Of a DNA stretch of 64,000 nt, positions 25,748-36,073 are shown piece by piece (position 1 is the first letter of the stretch; each line of letters begins with the position of its first letter). A program made the translations under genes and the position numbers. Below the pieces are notes generated by a model that worked only from the letters and a program-made list of their open reading frames with translations, searched no databases and was not told where the DNA came from. Source of the DNA: Halomonas halodenitrificans DSM 735 (GTDB lineage: Bacteria > Pseudomonadota > Gammaproteobacteria > Pseudomonadales > Halomonadaceae). The stretch is from contig NZ_JHVH01000012.1 in assembly GCF_000620045.1 (NCBI RefSeq), positions 1 through 64,000 on the forward strand, given 5' to 3'.

Positions 25748-26881
25748 TCAACTCTTGAACGGCAACGATGCCTCGGCGGCGCGCCGATAGGCCAGTACAT
25801 GTTCACGCTCCTCGTCACAGAAGCGCGCCACGGCGGCGCGCAAGCGCGGGTGGGCAATATGATGCAGCGAGGTCAACAGACGGGGCTCGAACCCCCGGGT
25901 GAGCTTGTGCTCGCCCTGGGTGCCGGGGTCGAATGCGGTCAGGCCGCGCTCGAAGCAGTGCTCGATGCCCTGGTAATAGCAGGCCTCGAAGTGCAGGCAG
26001 TCGGCGCTCACCTCGCTACCCCAGTAGCGGCCATAGAGGGTACGCGCCCCCTGCAGGTAAAGCGCGGTGGCCACGGGCCGGTCACCGAGGCGTGCCTGCA
26101 CCAGCAACAGGCTCTCGGGCATGGTGGCCAGCAGGCGCCGGAAGAAGTCGAGGCCCAGATACCCCCGGCGGCCACGCTCCAGATAGGTGATCTCATAGCA
26201 GCGATAGAAGTGCTCGAGGGCGGCAGCATCGATGGCCTCGCCCTCCAGGCGATGCAGGCTCAACCCCTGGTCGGCGACGAGCCGCCGCTCACGGCGAATC
26301 GCCTTGCGTCGCTTGGAGGTCATGGCGGCCAAGAAGCCATCGAAGTCACCATAGCCTCGGTCGCGCCACTGGAACTGCACGCCGTGCCGCGCCAGCAGCC
26401 CCGGCCGGGTCGACTGCCACTCGGCCACCTCCGCCTGCTCGGCAAACAGGAGATGCCAGCTCGAAAGCTCACCTTCCTCCCAGGCGCTGGCCAGGGCCTC
26501 GCGAGCGGTTCGCGGGTCGATCCCGGCCGCCAGGGCCAGGCGCGGGCCGGGCGCCGGCGTGTAAGGAATCGCCGTCAGTGCCTTGGGGTAGTAGCGCCCT
26601 CCCGCACGCTCCCAGGCATCGGCCCAGGCCCAGTCGAAGACGTATTCGCCGAAGGAGTGCTGCTTATGATAGAGCGGCATGACGCCGACCAGCGACTCGC
26701 CCTGCCAGAGCGTCTGGTGGTGTGGCACCCAGCCGGTCGCCGGCGAAACCGAGCCGCTGGCTTCCAGGGCGTGCAGGAACTCATGGCGCAGAAACGGATG
26801 ATCATCGCCGATCAGGGCGTTCCAGTCGCCGGCGGACACCGCCTCCATGGCGGGTAGGGTATGGCGCCTCGGCACTGACAT
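25748..26881 (-). CDS. GNAT-fold acetyltransferase-like protein (DUF482 / peptidogalycan type)
   Basis: A 377-residue cytoplasmic protein of the DUF482 family, whose members carry a GNAT/FemX-like fold and are annotated as possible peptidoglycan or galycan biosynthesis enzymes; no reaction is established. Recognisable blocks are HPFLRHEFLHALEASGSV near the N-terminus, YVFDWAWADAWERAGGRYYPK and GTQGEHKLTRGFEPRL near the C-terminus. The ATG at 26881 has AAAGGAGTG upstream. It is divergent from the aldehyde dehydrogenase gene, with 94 bases between. The 188 bases downstream (25560-25747) hold no gene; a TATACT box near 25699-25704 on the minus strand may serve the sigma-54 regulator. Confidence 0.75.
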   Translation of the reverse strand: MSVPRRHTLPAMEAVSAGDWNALIGDDHPFLRHEFLHALEASGSVSPATGWVPHHQTLWQGESLVGVMPLYHKQHSFGEYVFDWAWADAWERAGGRYYPKALTAIPYTPAPGPRLALAAGIDPRTAREALASAWEEGELSSWHLLFAEQAEVAEWQSTRPGLLARHGVQFQWRDRGYGDFDGFLAAMTSKRRKAIRRERRLVADQGLSLHRLEGEAIDAAALEHFYRCYEITYLERGRRGYLGLDFFRRLLATMPESLLLVQARLGDRPVATALYLQGARTLYGRYWGSEVSADCLHFEACYYQGIEHCFERGLTAFDPGTQGEHKLTRGFEPRLLTSLHHIAHPRLRAAVARFCDEEREHVLAYRRAAEASLPFKS

Positions 26882-26975
26882 GCAGTCACTCCTTTCTCTG
26901 GCCCTGGCGGCGAGTTAGCGCCACCATTGTGCCAGACCACTCGCCACCTTCCATTACCGCGAACAGGATTCCAGC

Positions 26976-28373
26976 ATGCGCCATGTCCATGCCTCCCAGG
27001 CCCTCCTCGACGCCCAGCGCCACGCCTTCGACGCGGCGCCCTACCCGAGCCTTGCCACCCGACGCGACCGGCTGACCCGCCTGGCCACGCTGACCCGACG
27101 CCACCGCGACGAAATCGCCGCCGCCATCAGCGCAGACGTCGGCCATCGTGCCGAAATGGAGACCCGGGTGGCCGAGGTGGCCACCGTGCTCCAGGGTGCT
27201 CGCTTCACCCGGCGAAAGCTGCGCCGCTGGATGCGCCCTCGCCGCCGGCCGGTGGGCTGGCGGCTGTTGCCGGCGCGAGCGAAGGTCCACTATCAGCCAC
27301 TCGGCGTAATCGGCATTATCTCGCCGGCCAACTATCCCTGGAGCCTCGCCTGGCTGCCCGCCATCGATGCCCTGGCGGCCGGCAACCGGGTCATGATCAA
27401 ACCCAGCGAAAACACCCCCGCCACCTCGGCCCTGATGGCGCGCCTGGCGGCTCGCTACTTCGCCCCGGAGGAACTCTGCGTGGTCGAGGGCGACGCCGAA
27501 GTGGCAAGGCACTTTTCCGCCCTGCCCTTCGACCATCTGCTGTTCACCGGCAGCGCCACGATCGGCCGCGAGGTCTCACGCGCCGCGGCCGCCAATCTGA
27601 CGCCGGTCACCCTGGAGCTCGGCGGCAAGAGCCCGGCCCTGGTGGCCACCGACGCCGACCTGGAGAAGGCCGCCGAACGCATCGCCTTCGGGAAGTGGCT
27701 TAACGCCGGCCGTACCTGCATCGCCCCCGATTACGTGATGGTCGAGGCCTCGCGACTCGAGGCATTCCTCAAGGCAATGCAACGCCAGGTGGCACGCTTC
27801 TACCCCGAGGGTACCGCCAGCCGTGACTACAGCTCGGTGCCGGGTCCCGAGCATCGCAAGCGTCTGGAATATCAGCTCCATGAGGCACGCAATCATGGCT
27901 GCCGGATCATCGACCTGGGTGAGAGGCTCGAGCTGCCCGACGGCGGCGCCAAGCTGCCCCCCACGCTGGTCGTCGACCCCAGCGACGCCCTCGCCATCAT
28001 GCGCGAGGAGATCTTCGGGCCCTGGCTACCGGTGCTCGGCGTGCGCGACATGAATGCCGCCATCGCACGCGTTCAGGCAGGGCACCGCCCGCTGGCGCTC
28101 TATGCCTTTACCGAGGATGCCGCCCTGCGCCAACGCCTGCTCGAGCAGACCCACTCGGGCGGCGTGGTGTTCAATGACACCCTGTGGCACAACGCCGTAC
28201 CGGCGCTTCCCTTCGGCGGCATTGGCGAGAGCGGCAGCGGTGCCTATCACGGCGAGGCGGGCTTTCAACGCTTCAGTCATGCCCGCGCCGTCTTTATCCA
28301 ATCGCGACGCAGCCCGGTAGGCTGGCTCACCCCACCCTACCGGCGCTGGCTGCTGCGTATGCTGGGGCTTTGA
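26976..28373 (+). CDS. Coniferyl-aldehyde-dehydrogenase-type aldehyde dehydrogenase
   Basis: A 465-residue NAD(P)-dependent dehydrogenase of the ALDH superfamily. The catalytic glutamate lies in TLELGGKSPAL and the nucleophilic cysteine in NAGRTCIAPDYVMV; PLGVIGIISPANYPWSLAW and SENTPATSALM form the cofactor site. The TCIAPDY context and the C-terminal FGGIGESGSGAYHGEAGFQ are those of coniferyl aldehyde dehydrogenases (CalB) and fatty-aldehyde ALDH class 3. The natural substrate is not clear; no lignin-monomer genes are nearby. The start has AGGA eight bases upstream. Confidence 0.85.
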   Translation: MRHVHASQALLDAQRHAFDAAPYPSLATRRDRLTRLATLTRRHRDEIAAAISADVGHRAEMETRVAEVATVLQGARFTRRKLRRWMRPRRRPVGWRLLPARAKVHYQPLGVIGIISPANYPWSLAWLPAIDALAAGNRVMIKPSENTPATSALMARLAARYFAPEELCVVEGDAEVARHFSALPFDHLLFTGSATIGREVSRAAAANLTPVTLELGGKSPALVATDADLEKAAERIAFGKWLNAGRTCIAPDYVMVEASRLEAFLKAMQRQVARFYPEGTASRDYSSVPGPEHRKRLEYQLHEARNHGCRIIDLGERLELPDGGAKLPPTLVVDPSDALAIMREEIFGPWLPVLGVRDMNAAIARVQAGHRPLALYAFTEDAALRQRLLEQTHSGGVVFNDTLWHNAVPALPFGGIGESGSGAYHGEAGFQRFSHARAVFIQSRRSPVGWLTPPYRRWLLRMLGL

Positions 28374-28414
28374 TGTCCTACCCTGAAAGGACACCGCAAC
28401 ACCCAACAATTCGA

Positions 28415-28429
28415 AGTAACAAAACTACA
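28415..28429. promoter_or_regulatory. HexR-like operator upstream of edd (site 1)
   Basis: AGTAACAAAACTACA matches the pseudomonad HexR consensus TGTAGTAAAACTACA (recalled) in 12 of 15 positions. It lies about 90 bases upstream of the edd start. In HexR regulons KDPG releases the repressor and induces Entner-Doudoroff genes. Confidence 0.5.
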
Positions 28430-28476
28430 TTTTTTGCGAAATCTTCGCTAGAATGTCCCGGAGTACCGAATAATAT

Positions 28477-28494
28477 TTTGGTAAACTTACCAAA
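28477..28494. promoter_or_regulatory. Perfect palindrome upstream of edd (HexR-like site 2)
   Basis: TTTGGTAAACTTACCAAA has two perfect 8-base arms separated by AC. Its core GTAA-NN-TTAC recurs upstream of pgi and zwf. It lies 22 bases before the edd start codon, where a repressor would block transcription. Confidence 0.6.
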
Positions 28495-28515
28495 TAAACA
28501 TGACCGAGGTGCACC

Positions 28516-30402
<1,887 letters not shown>

Positions 30403-30668
30403 GCCACACCGAGGCCATCTGATCAACGACACATGACATAGTGAGAAGCGCCGGGAATAAGCCGAAGAGGGGGTCCTACGCCATGGGTGAGAAGCACTGC
30501 TTCGAACGGGCTGGCCATGGATGGCCAGCACCGGTCCTGCAAGTGGAGCAGGATGCGAGAGCGAAGCAGGGCGTCGGTAGCGCCCAGGGAGGGGTTCACA
30601 GCGCCCCCTCGCAGGCTTGTCGCCGGAAGAGCTTCGAGCAACGCAGCCCAGTTAGAGAACCATTGACG
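30403..30668 (+). other. Intercistronic spacer between edd and glk with a palindrome
   Basis: Unusually long (266 bases) for an operon spacer, and no gene is visible. It contains a perfect inverted repeat, GCTGGCCAT (30510-30518) with ATGGCCAGC (30521-30529), and a GC-rich stretch ending in AGAGCTTCGAGCAACGCAG. It looks like a dispersed intergenic element rather than a leader, but this is only an impression. The glk ribosome site at its end is weak (GAGAAC). Confidence 0.4.
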
Positions 30669-31634
30669 ATGATACGACCGGCCCTGATCGGTGACATCGG
30701 CGGGACCAATGCGCGCTTCGCCCTGGTGACGCCGGGGGCCTTCGAGCCTCACGACATCCTGAGCCTGCCCTGCGCCGACTACCCCGGCCTGGTCGAGGCG
30801 GTGCGCGACTACCTCTCCCGGGTCGGGGCCGTGGGCGGGCACGCCCCTCGGGAAGCCTGCCTGGCCTTCGCCTGCCCGGTGCACGACGACCGCATCAAGA
30901 TGACCAACAACCACTGGGTCTTCTCTCGCACGGCGGTTCAGGCCGAGCTCGGGCTCACCCTCTTCAAGACCATCAACGACTTCACCGCACAGGCCCTGGG
31001 GGTGCCCCATGTGCCCCGGGAGGCGCTCGTCGAGATCCAGCCCGGCGAGGCGACTGCCCACGCCGCGCGCCTGGTCATCGGTCCCGGCACCGGCCTCGGT
31101 GTGGCTACCCTGTTTCCCGGTCGCCATGCCTGGGTGCCACTGCCGGGTGAGGGGGGCCATATTACCTTCGCCCCCACCGACGAGCGGGAGCAGCAGCTAC
31201 TCCGATACTTCCGCCATCGCTACGGCCGCGTCTCGGTGGAGCGTGTCCTGTGTGGCCAGGGACTGCTCGATCTCTACCTCGCCCACTGCACGCTGGCGAA
31301 CGCCTCGCCTGTTTTCACCACTCCGGCCCAGGTCACCGCCGCCGCCGACGAAGACCCCATCGCGCGTGATACCCTGCTGCGTTTCTTGAAGATCCTCGGC
31401 GACGTCTGCGGCGATGCGGCACTCACCCTGGGCGCCCGCGGTGGTGTCACGCTTTGCGGCGGCATTGTGCCTCGGCTGCTCTCCTGGCTGCCCGAGAGCC
31501 GCTTCCGCGAGGCCTTTGCCGACAAGGGGCGCATGCATGCCTACAATGCCGCCCTCCCGATTCATGTCGTCACGGCGCCGTGGCCAGGCCTGCTGGGCGC
31601 CGCCGAGGCCCTGCACAACGAAGAAGTCGAATAG
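30669..31634 (+). CDS. glk: Glucokinase
   Basis: A 321-residue ATP-dependent glucokinase of the bacterial Glk family, making glucose-6-phosphate for Zwf. The phosphate-binding N-terminus is ALIGDIGGTNARFALV; VIGPGTGLGVATLFP and LPGEGGHITFAPTDERE contain the catalytic and adenosine-site residues. The open frame extends to 30441, but its first 76 codons are low-quality spacer sequence; ATG 30669 gives the exact family N-terminus. It lies in the edd-glk-mutarotase-fructokinase run and would feed free glucose from the SSS symporter or the alpha-glucosidase into the Entner-Doudoroff route. Confidence 0.93.
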   Translation: MIRPALIGDIGGTNARFALVTPGAFEPHDILSLPCADYPGLVEAVRDYLSRVGAVGGHAPREACLAFACPVHDDRIKMTNNHWVFSRTAVQAELGLTLFKTINDFTAQALGVPHVPREALVEIQPGEATAHAARLVIGPGTGLGVATLFPGRHAWVPLPGEGGHITFAPTDEREQQLLRYFRHRYGRVSVERVLCGQGLLDLYLAHCTLANASPVFTTPAQVTAAADEDPIARDTLLRFLKILGDVCGDAALTLGARGGVTLCGGIVPRLLSWLPESRFREAFADKGRMHAYNAALPIHVVTAPWPGLLGAAEALHNEEVE

Positions 31635-31655
31635 TTCGACGGAAGAGGTCCCATC

Positions 31656-32762
31656 ATGATTCCCGCAAGTCTGCGAGCCCTGCTCGATGATACCGCCGGC
31701 CAGCGACGTGCCGAATGGCATGGCCGCGACGTATGGCTGGCCAACGAAGCCTGGGGCGAGCTCGCCGTCTCGCTCCAGGGCGCCCAGGTCCTGCACTATT
31801 CTCCTGCGCCCGAAGACGCGCAAGCCGCAGGCGCTTCTCCTGCGCCCGAAGACGCGCAAGCCGCAGGCGCTTCTCCTGCGCCCGAAGACGCGCAAGCCGC
31901 AGGCGCTTCTCCTGCGCCCGAAGACACGGCAGCCGCAGGCGCTTCTTCGTCGTCCGAAGACACGGCAGTCGCGGGCGCTTCTTCGTCGTCCGAAGACGCG
32001 GCAGTCGCGCGCTCATCGGCCCCCGAGGGCATGGTGTCCGGCGGCTGGCTGTGGGTGACGCCTACGCCCCAGGCGCTGCCCGGGGCCATCCGTGGCGGCA
32101 TCCCGCTGTGCTGGCCCTGGTTCGCCGACGAGCACATCGCCGATGAGTCACCCGACCGCTCCGGCCCACTGCACGGCCCGGCGCGCAAGGCCGACTGGCG
32201 ACTGGACGCCGTGGATGAGCATGAGGAGGGCGTTGAGTTGCACCTCTCCCCCGAGACCCGCCTGCACAGCCAGATCACGCCACGCGCGGTGATCCAGGCC
32301 AACGCCAACCGCCTGCATGTGGAACTTATCACCGAGCATACCGGCGAGACGCCGGTGAAGATGAGTGGTGCCTTGCACAGCTACCTGGCGGTAACCGATG
32401 CGTTTACCTGTCGCCTGGAGGGGCTCCCTGGCGCTCGCTATCTCGACAAGCTGGCCGGCTTTGCCGAGCGAGAACAGCAGGGCGAGCTCGGCGTGCGTGG
32501 CTCACTGGACCGCATCTACCACAGCAATGCCGAGCTCACCCTCGACGACGGTAACCGCCGCCTGCGCATCGCTCGTCAGGGCAGCGACTCGGCGGTGGTC
32601 TGGCATCCCGGCGATGACGCCCTGCCCGCCGACACGCCGGCCGAGGTGGGTCGCCATTTCCTGTGTGTGGAGGCCGCCAACACCCGCCTCGATCCGGTAT
32701 GGCTGGTGCCTGGTGCCCAGCATCTGCTGGGTACCACCCTGTCCCGGGCACAAGACGCCTGA
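31656..32762 (+). CDS. Hexose-6-phosphate mutarotase (aldose 1-epimerase family) with a repeat insertion
   Basis: A 368-residue member of the YeaD/galactose-mutarotase fold, interconverting anomers of hexose-6-phosphates. Family blocks include WLWVTPTPQALPGAIRGGIP, LCWPWFADE, GPLHGPARKADWRLD with the catalytic histidine, and the RHFLCVEAAN end strand with an acidic residue. Between the first strand (about residue 48) and GWLWVTP an extra segment of about 70 residues, made of six 12-residue repeats (SPAPEDAQAAGA type), interrupts the fold; relatives are about 290-300 residues. Its location at an exposed loop would allow folding. It lies 21 bases after glk. Confidence 0.88.
   Translation: MIPASLRALLDDTAGQRRAEWHGRDVWLANEAWGELAVSLQGAQVLHYSPAPEDAQAAGASPAPEDAQAAGASPAPEDAQAAGASPAPEDTAAAGASSSSEDTAVAGASSSSEDAAVARSSAPEGMVSGGWLWVTPTPQALPGAIRGGIPLCWPWFADEHIADESPDRSGPLHGPARKADWRLDAVDEHEEGVELHLSPETRLHSQITPRAVIQANANRLHVELITEHTGETPVKMSGALHSYLAVTDAFTCRLEGLPGARYLDKLAGFAEREQQGELGVRGSLDRIYHSNAELTLDDGNRRLRIARQGSDSAVVWHPGDDALPADTPAEVGRHFLCVEAANTRLDPVWLVPGAQHLLGTTLSRAQDA
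31798..32013 (+). repeat. 36-bp in-frame minisatellite, six units
   Basis: Units start at about 31798, 31834, 31870, 31906, 31942 and 31978. The first three are practically identical, the fourth changes its end, and the last two share a TCTTCGTCGTCC-type variant. Each unit encodes 12 residues, so copy-number change keeps the frame. Identical adjacent copies suggest recent or ongoing expansion. Confidence 0.92.
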
Positions 32763-32791
32763 GCCCCGCCCAACCACAAGGATCAACGATC

Positions 32792-33748
32792 ATGATACCC
32801 GTTATCGCCTTCGGTGAAGCTCTCGTCGATATGCTCTCCAGCCGCCTGGGAGATGCCACCGGCGAGGCCCCGGAGACCTTCACGCCCTACGCCGGCGGCG
32901 CTCCGGCCAACGTCGCCGTGGCCTGCTCACGGCTAGGCATGCCCAGCCGTTTCCTGGGCATGCTCGGTGACGACTACTTCGGCGACTTCCTGGCCGCCGA
33001 GCTCGACGCCCAGGGCGTCGAGCTCTCCGGCGTGCGCCGTACCCGCGAGGCACGCACGGCGCTGGCCTTCGTCTCCCGGGATGCGGGCGGCGAACGCACC
33101 TTCGACTTCTATCGGCCACCCGCGGCCGACCTGCTCTATCGCCTGACGGACCTGCCTGCCGGGATCTTCAGCGAACCGGCCATCCTGCACCTGTGCAGCA
33201 ATAGCCTGACCGACCCGGAGATCGCCGAGACCACGCTGGCCATGGCCGAGATGGCCTCGCGGGCCGGCTGCCTGGTCAGCGTCGACGCCAACCTGCGACA
33301 CAACCTCTGGCCCGACGGCCGCGCGGATACCGCCCTGGTCACTCGACTACTCGATGCCGCGGACCTGCTCAAGCTTTCCCTGGACGAAGTCGACGACCTG
33401 CGGGGTGACCATCCGAAAGACACCTGGCTGGCCGAGCGCCTGGCCGCCGGGGTCAAGCTGGTCGTGACCACCGATGGCGGCGGGAACGTGCGTGCCCTGG
33501 GCGCCGAGGTATCACTGTCGGTCGCCCCGCCCGCCGTCGTGCCGGCAGACACCACGGCGGGCGGCGACGCCTTTATCGGTGGGCTGCTGACGGCCCTCGC
33601 CGAGAACGGCTTCGAGGACGGCTGGCATCGCGACACGCAGCGCCTGGAGGCCGCACTGGCCTTCGCCTGTCGCTGTGGGGCCCATGCGGTGACCCGCCCC
33701 GGCTCCTATGTCGCCCTGCCGACACGGGCCGACCTCTCGCCGGCCTGA
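32792..33748 (+). CDS. scrK: Fructokinase (PfkB/ribokinase family)
   Basis: A 318-residue sugar kinase phosphorylating fructose (to fructose-6-phosphate). Family signatures are YAGGAPANVAVACSRLGMPS near the N-terminus and ADTTAGGDAFIGGLLTALAE with the catalytic aspartate near the C-terminus. DANLRHNLWPD fits fructokinases. The frame opens at 32663 inside the mutarotase gene; ATG 32792 follows AAGGATC and gives the family N-terminus (MIPVIAFGEALVD). It would use fructose released by the mannitol dehydrogenase encoded convergently, and possibly from sucrose-type sugars. Substrate by family, not proven. Confidence 0.85.
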   Translation: MIPVIAFGEALVDMLSSRLGDATGEAPETFTPYAGGAPANVAVACSRLGMPSRFLGMLGDDYFGDFLAAELDAQGVELSGVRRTREARTALAFVSRDAGGERTFDFYRPPAADLLYRLTDLPAGIFSEPAILHLCSNSLTDPEIAETTLAMAEMASRAGCLVSVDANLRHNLWPDGRADTALVTRLLDAADLLKLSLDEVDDLRGDHPKDTWLAERLAAGVKLVVTTDGGGNVRALGAEVSLSVAPPAVVPADTTAGGDAFIGGLLTALAENGFEDGWHRDTQRLEAALAFACRCGAHAVTRPGSYVALPTRADLSPA

Positions 33749-33768
33749 CTGGCCACTTGCCAGTACCA

Positions 33769-33803
33769 CGACGCCCGATGATGGTAGCCATCATCGGGCG
33801 TCG
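33769..33803. terminator. Bidirectional hairpin between scrK and the polyol operon
   Basis: A perfect 16-base stem (33769-33784 with 33788-33803) closes a 3-base loop. It lies between two convergent genes and would stop or protect both transcripts. Confidence 0.8.
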
Positions 33804-33830
33804 CTATATCCGCGCCGCTTGATATCGACG

Positions 33831-35303
33831 TTATCCGTCCAGGGCTTTCAGCGTTGCAAGCGCACCGTGCGCATGCAGGCTCTGCAGCGCCTTTATATAG
33901 GCCTCACGGAACCGGTCATTCTCGGCCAGGTCGCCGAACAGCTCGCGGTTCTCGATAAAGGCGGTGGGCTGGTCGTGGTTGCGGGCCGCGATGGCCATCA
34001 GCTCGTCCTTCAGGCGGTCGACTACCTGGATGGGCGCGCCCTTCTCGTCGACGCCTTCGGCGTAACGGGCCCAGCTGGCCACCACGGCCGCACAGCGATG
34101 TATGTCGCCACCGCTGTCGAGCTGATGGCGGATCACCGGCACCAGCCACTTGGGGATACGATCCGAGCTCTCGGCACACAGCCGAGCCAGGGTGTCTCTG
34201 ACCTCGGGATTGGCGAAGCGCGTGATCAGGGTACGGCGGTAGTCGTCCAGGTCGACTCCCGGCAGTATCGCCAGGGTGGGGGTCGCCTCGTGGGTCATGT
34301 AACCCAGCAGGAAGTCCACGATCAGCGGGTCGGCACTGGCCTCGTGAGCATATTCATAGCCGGCCAGGTAGCCGAAATAGGCCAACGCCTGGTGACCGGC
34401 ATTGAGCAGGCGCAGCTTCATCAGTTCATAGGGCACGACGTCTTCGACCAGCTGCACGCCGGCCTGCTCGAAGGCAGGACGCCCGGCGACGAAATGATCC
34501 TCCAGCACCCACTGGGTGAAGGGCTCGCAGACCACCGGCCAGGCATCCTCGACGGCGAAGCGATCGGCGAGCTCGTCGATATCCGCGGGCGTGGTCACCG
34601 GCGTGATGCGATCGACCATGGAGTTGGGGAACGGCACCTCGGTCTCGACCCAGGCGCCGAGCTCGGCATCGCGGGCCCGGGCGAAGGCGGTAAATATCTT
34701 GCGGGCCACCTCGCCGTTGCCCTGGATATTGTCGCAGGACATCACCGTGAAGGGCGTAATGCCCCGCGCCCGACGCCGGGCAAGCGCCTCGATGACCAGG
34801 CCGAAGGAGGTCCTGGACAGGCTCGGTTCGTCCAGATCATGCTGAACATCGGGATTATCGAGGTCGAACTCGCCGCTGACCGGATGGAAGTTGTAGCCGC
34901 CTTCGGTGACGGTCAGCGAAACGATACGGATCGCCGGGTCGGCCATCCGCTCGATCACTGCCTCCGGGTCTTCCGGAGCGAACAGATAATCCAGCATGGC
35001 GCCCACGACGCGAGCCTCCCGGCGACCATCCGGATGCTTCACCACCACGGTATAGAGATGATCCTGAGCCGCCAGGGCCTGTTGCATACGGCGATCGCCG
35101 GGCATTACGCCGACGCCAACGATACCCCAGTCCAGCGCCTCACCGCGATTCATCAGCTCATCCACGTACATCGCCTGGTGGGCGCGATGGAAGCCACCCA
35201 CCCCGATATGGACGATGCCGGCACTAACGGCGCCACGGTCGTAGCGCGGCGTGGTGATCTCGGGGGCCAGACGCTCCAGATTGGCGTTGGTCAGTCGGGT
35301 CAT
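33831..35303 (-). CDS. mtlK: Mannitol 2-dehydrogenase family polyol dehydrogenase
   Basis: A 490-residue NAD-dependent long-chain polyol dehydrogenase. The Rossmann start is VHIGVGGFHRAHQAMYVDEL, TVMSCDNIQGNGEVAR is the family signature, and the catalytic lysine region is ELMKLRLLNAGHQALAY. Members oxidise mannitol to fructose, or arabinitol, sorbitol or uronates. The fructokinase gene ends just 82 bases away on the other strand, which makes mannitol-to-fructose likely. The open frame begins at 35372; ATG 35303 with GGCAGGAGC gives the family N-terminus. It is the last gene of the polyol operon. Confidence 0.88.
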   Translation of the reverse strand: MTRLTNANLERLAPEITTPRYDRGAVSAGIVHIGVGGFHRAHQAMYVDELMNRGEALDWGIVGVGVMPGDRRMQQALAAQDHLYTVVVKHPDGRREARVVGAMLDYLFAPEDPEAVIERMADPAIRIVSLTVTEGGYNFHPVSGEFDLDNPDVQHDLDEPSLSRTSFGLVIEALARRRARGITPFTVMSCDNIQGNGEVARKIFTAFARARDAELGAWVETEVPFPNSMVDRITPVTTPADIDELADRFAVEDAWPVVCEPFTQWVLEDHFVAGRPAFEQAGVQLVEDVVPYELMKLRLLNAGHQALAYFGYLAGYEYAHEASADPLIVDFLLGYMTHEATPTLAILPGVDLDDYRRTLITRFANPEVRDTLARLCAESSDRIPKWLVPVIRHQLDSGGDIHRCAAVVASWARYAEGVDEKGAPIQVVDRLKDELMAIAARNHDQPTAFIENRELFGDLAENDRFREAYIKALQSLHAHGALATLKALDG

Positions 35304-35368
35304 GGGAAGCTCCTGCCGCCGGGGGCGGTGAGTTGAATTAAGGGAGAAGAAAGTCAGTTCGACGACGC

Positions 35369-36001
35369 TCAACTACTGGCGGCCCAGTGCAGGTCCGCGG
35401 GCACCGAGGCCGTCTTGATCAGGTGGGCATTGAGCATGTCCTTGTGGCGAGTCCGCTCGAGGGCACCCGCCGGGTCCTGCCCCATCTCCCGCCAGCGCTG
35501 GATAAGCCGCGCCTCGAGCAGTTCATCGGGCACCTCGAGGAACAGTGTCATGTCGAACAGCGGCCGCAGCGCCGGCCAGGGCCCCTCGTCGAGCAGCAGG
35601 TAGTTGCCCTCGACGATCACAAGCCGATGCTCGGGGGTAATCAAGCGACCGCCGGCTCGCGCCAGGTCCAGCGGGCGATCGAACACCGGCACGGCGACGG
35701 TGCCGTCGGCGCGGCGGATGCGTTCCAGGTCGTGCCGGAGCCCGTCACAGTCGAAGGTCTCCGGTGCGCCCTTGATGGGCACCAGGCCCTGGGGGTCAAG
35801 CACCGCATTGTCGAAGTGGTAGCCGTCCATGGGCACCACCGCGGCGCAACCCGGCCGGCGGCCGTTGAGCTCGCGGCACAACCACCCCGAGAGAAAGGAC
35901 TTGCCCGCGGCGGGCGGCCCCGCCAGGGCCACAATGAAACGAGACCGCTCCCCCGCTGCCTCGAGCACCCGCGTCGTCACTGCATGGATACTTGGACTCA
36001 T
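35369..36001 (-). CDS. Nucleoside/sugar kinase-like P-loop protein (YggC/PRK-uridine kinase superfamily)
   Basis: A 210-residue P-loop kinase with Walker A ALAGPPAAGKSFLSGWL and the phosphoribulokinase/uridine-kinase type blocks VPMDGYHFDNAVLDPQGL (Asp in the acceptor site) and LVIVEGNYLLLDEGPW. The family acts on small sugars or nucleosides, and some are encoded in polyol operons. The substrate is unknown. The frame also offers GTG starts at 36013 and 36004; ATG 36001 has GAGAACAG upstream. It lies between the HAD phosphatase and the polyol dehydrogenase genes. Confidence 0.7.
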   Translation of the reverse strand: MSPSIHAVTTRVLEAAGERSRFIVALAGPPAAGKSFLSGWLCRELNGRRPGCAAVVPMDGYHFDNAVLDPQGLVPIKGAPETFDCDGLRHDLERIRRADGTVAVPVFDRPLDLARAGGRLITPEHRLVIVEGNYLLLDEGPWPALRPLFDMTLFLEVPDELLEARLIQRWREMGQDPAGALERTRHKDMLNAHLIKTASVPADLHWAASS

Positions 36002-36073
36002 CACTGTTCTCACATGATCAAAACATCACGAGCTTCATACTCATGCATGTACTCCCCCGGATGCCGTGCTCGA

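Noticed and set aside
31798..32013. CRISPR-like array in the mutarotase gene
   Set aside because: Repeats are directly adjacent with no unique spacers and are translated in frame; a minisatellite, not CRISPR.
33708..35336. 542-codon plus-strand frame across the mannitol dehydrogenase gene
   Set aside because: The minus strand has full family signatures; the plus frame has none.
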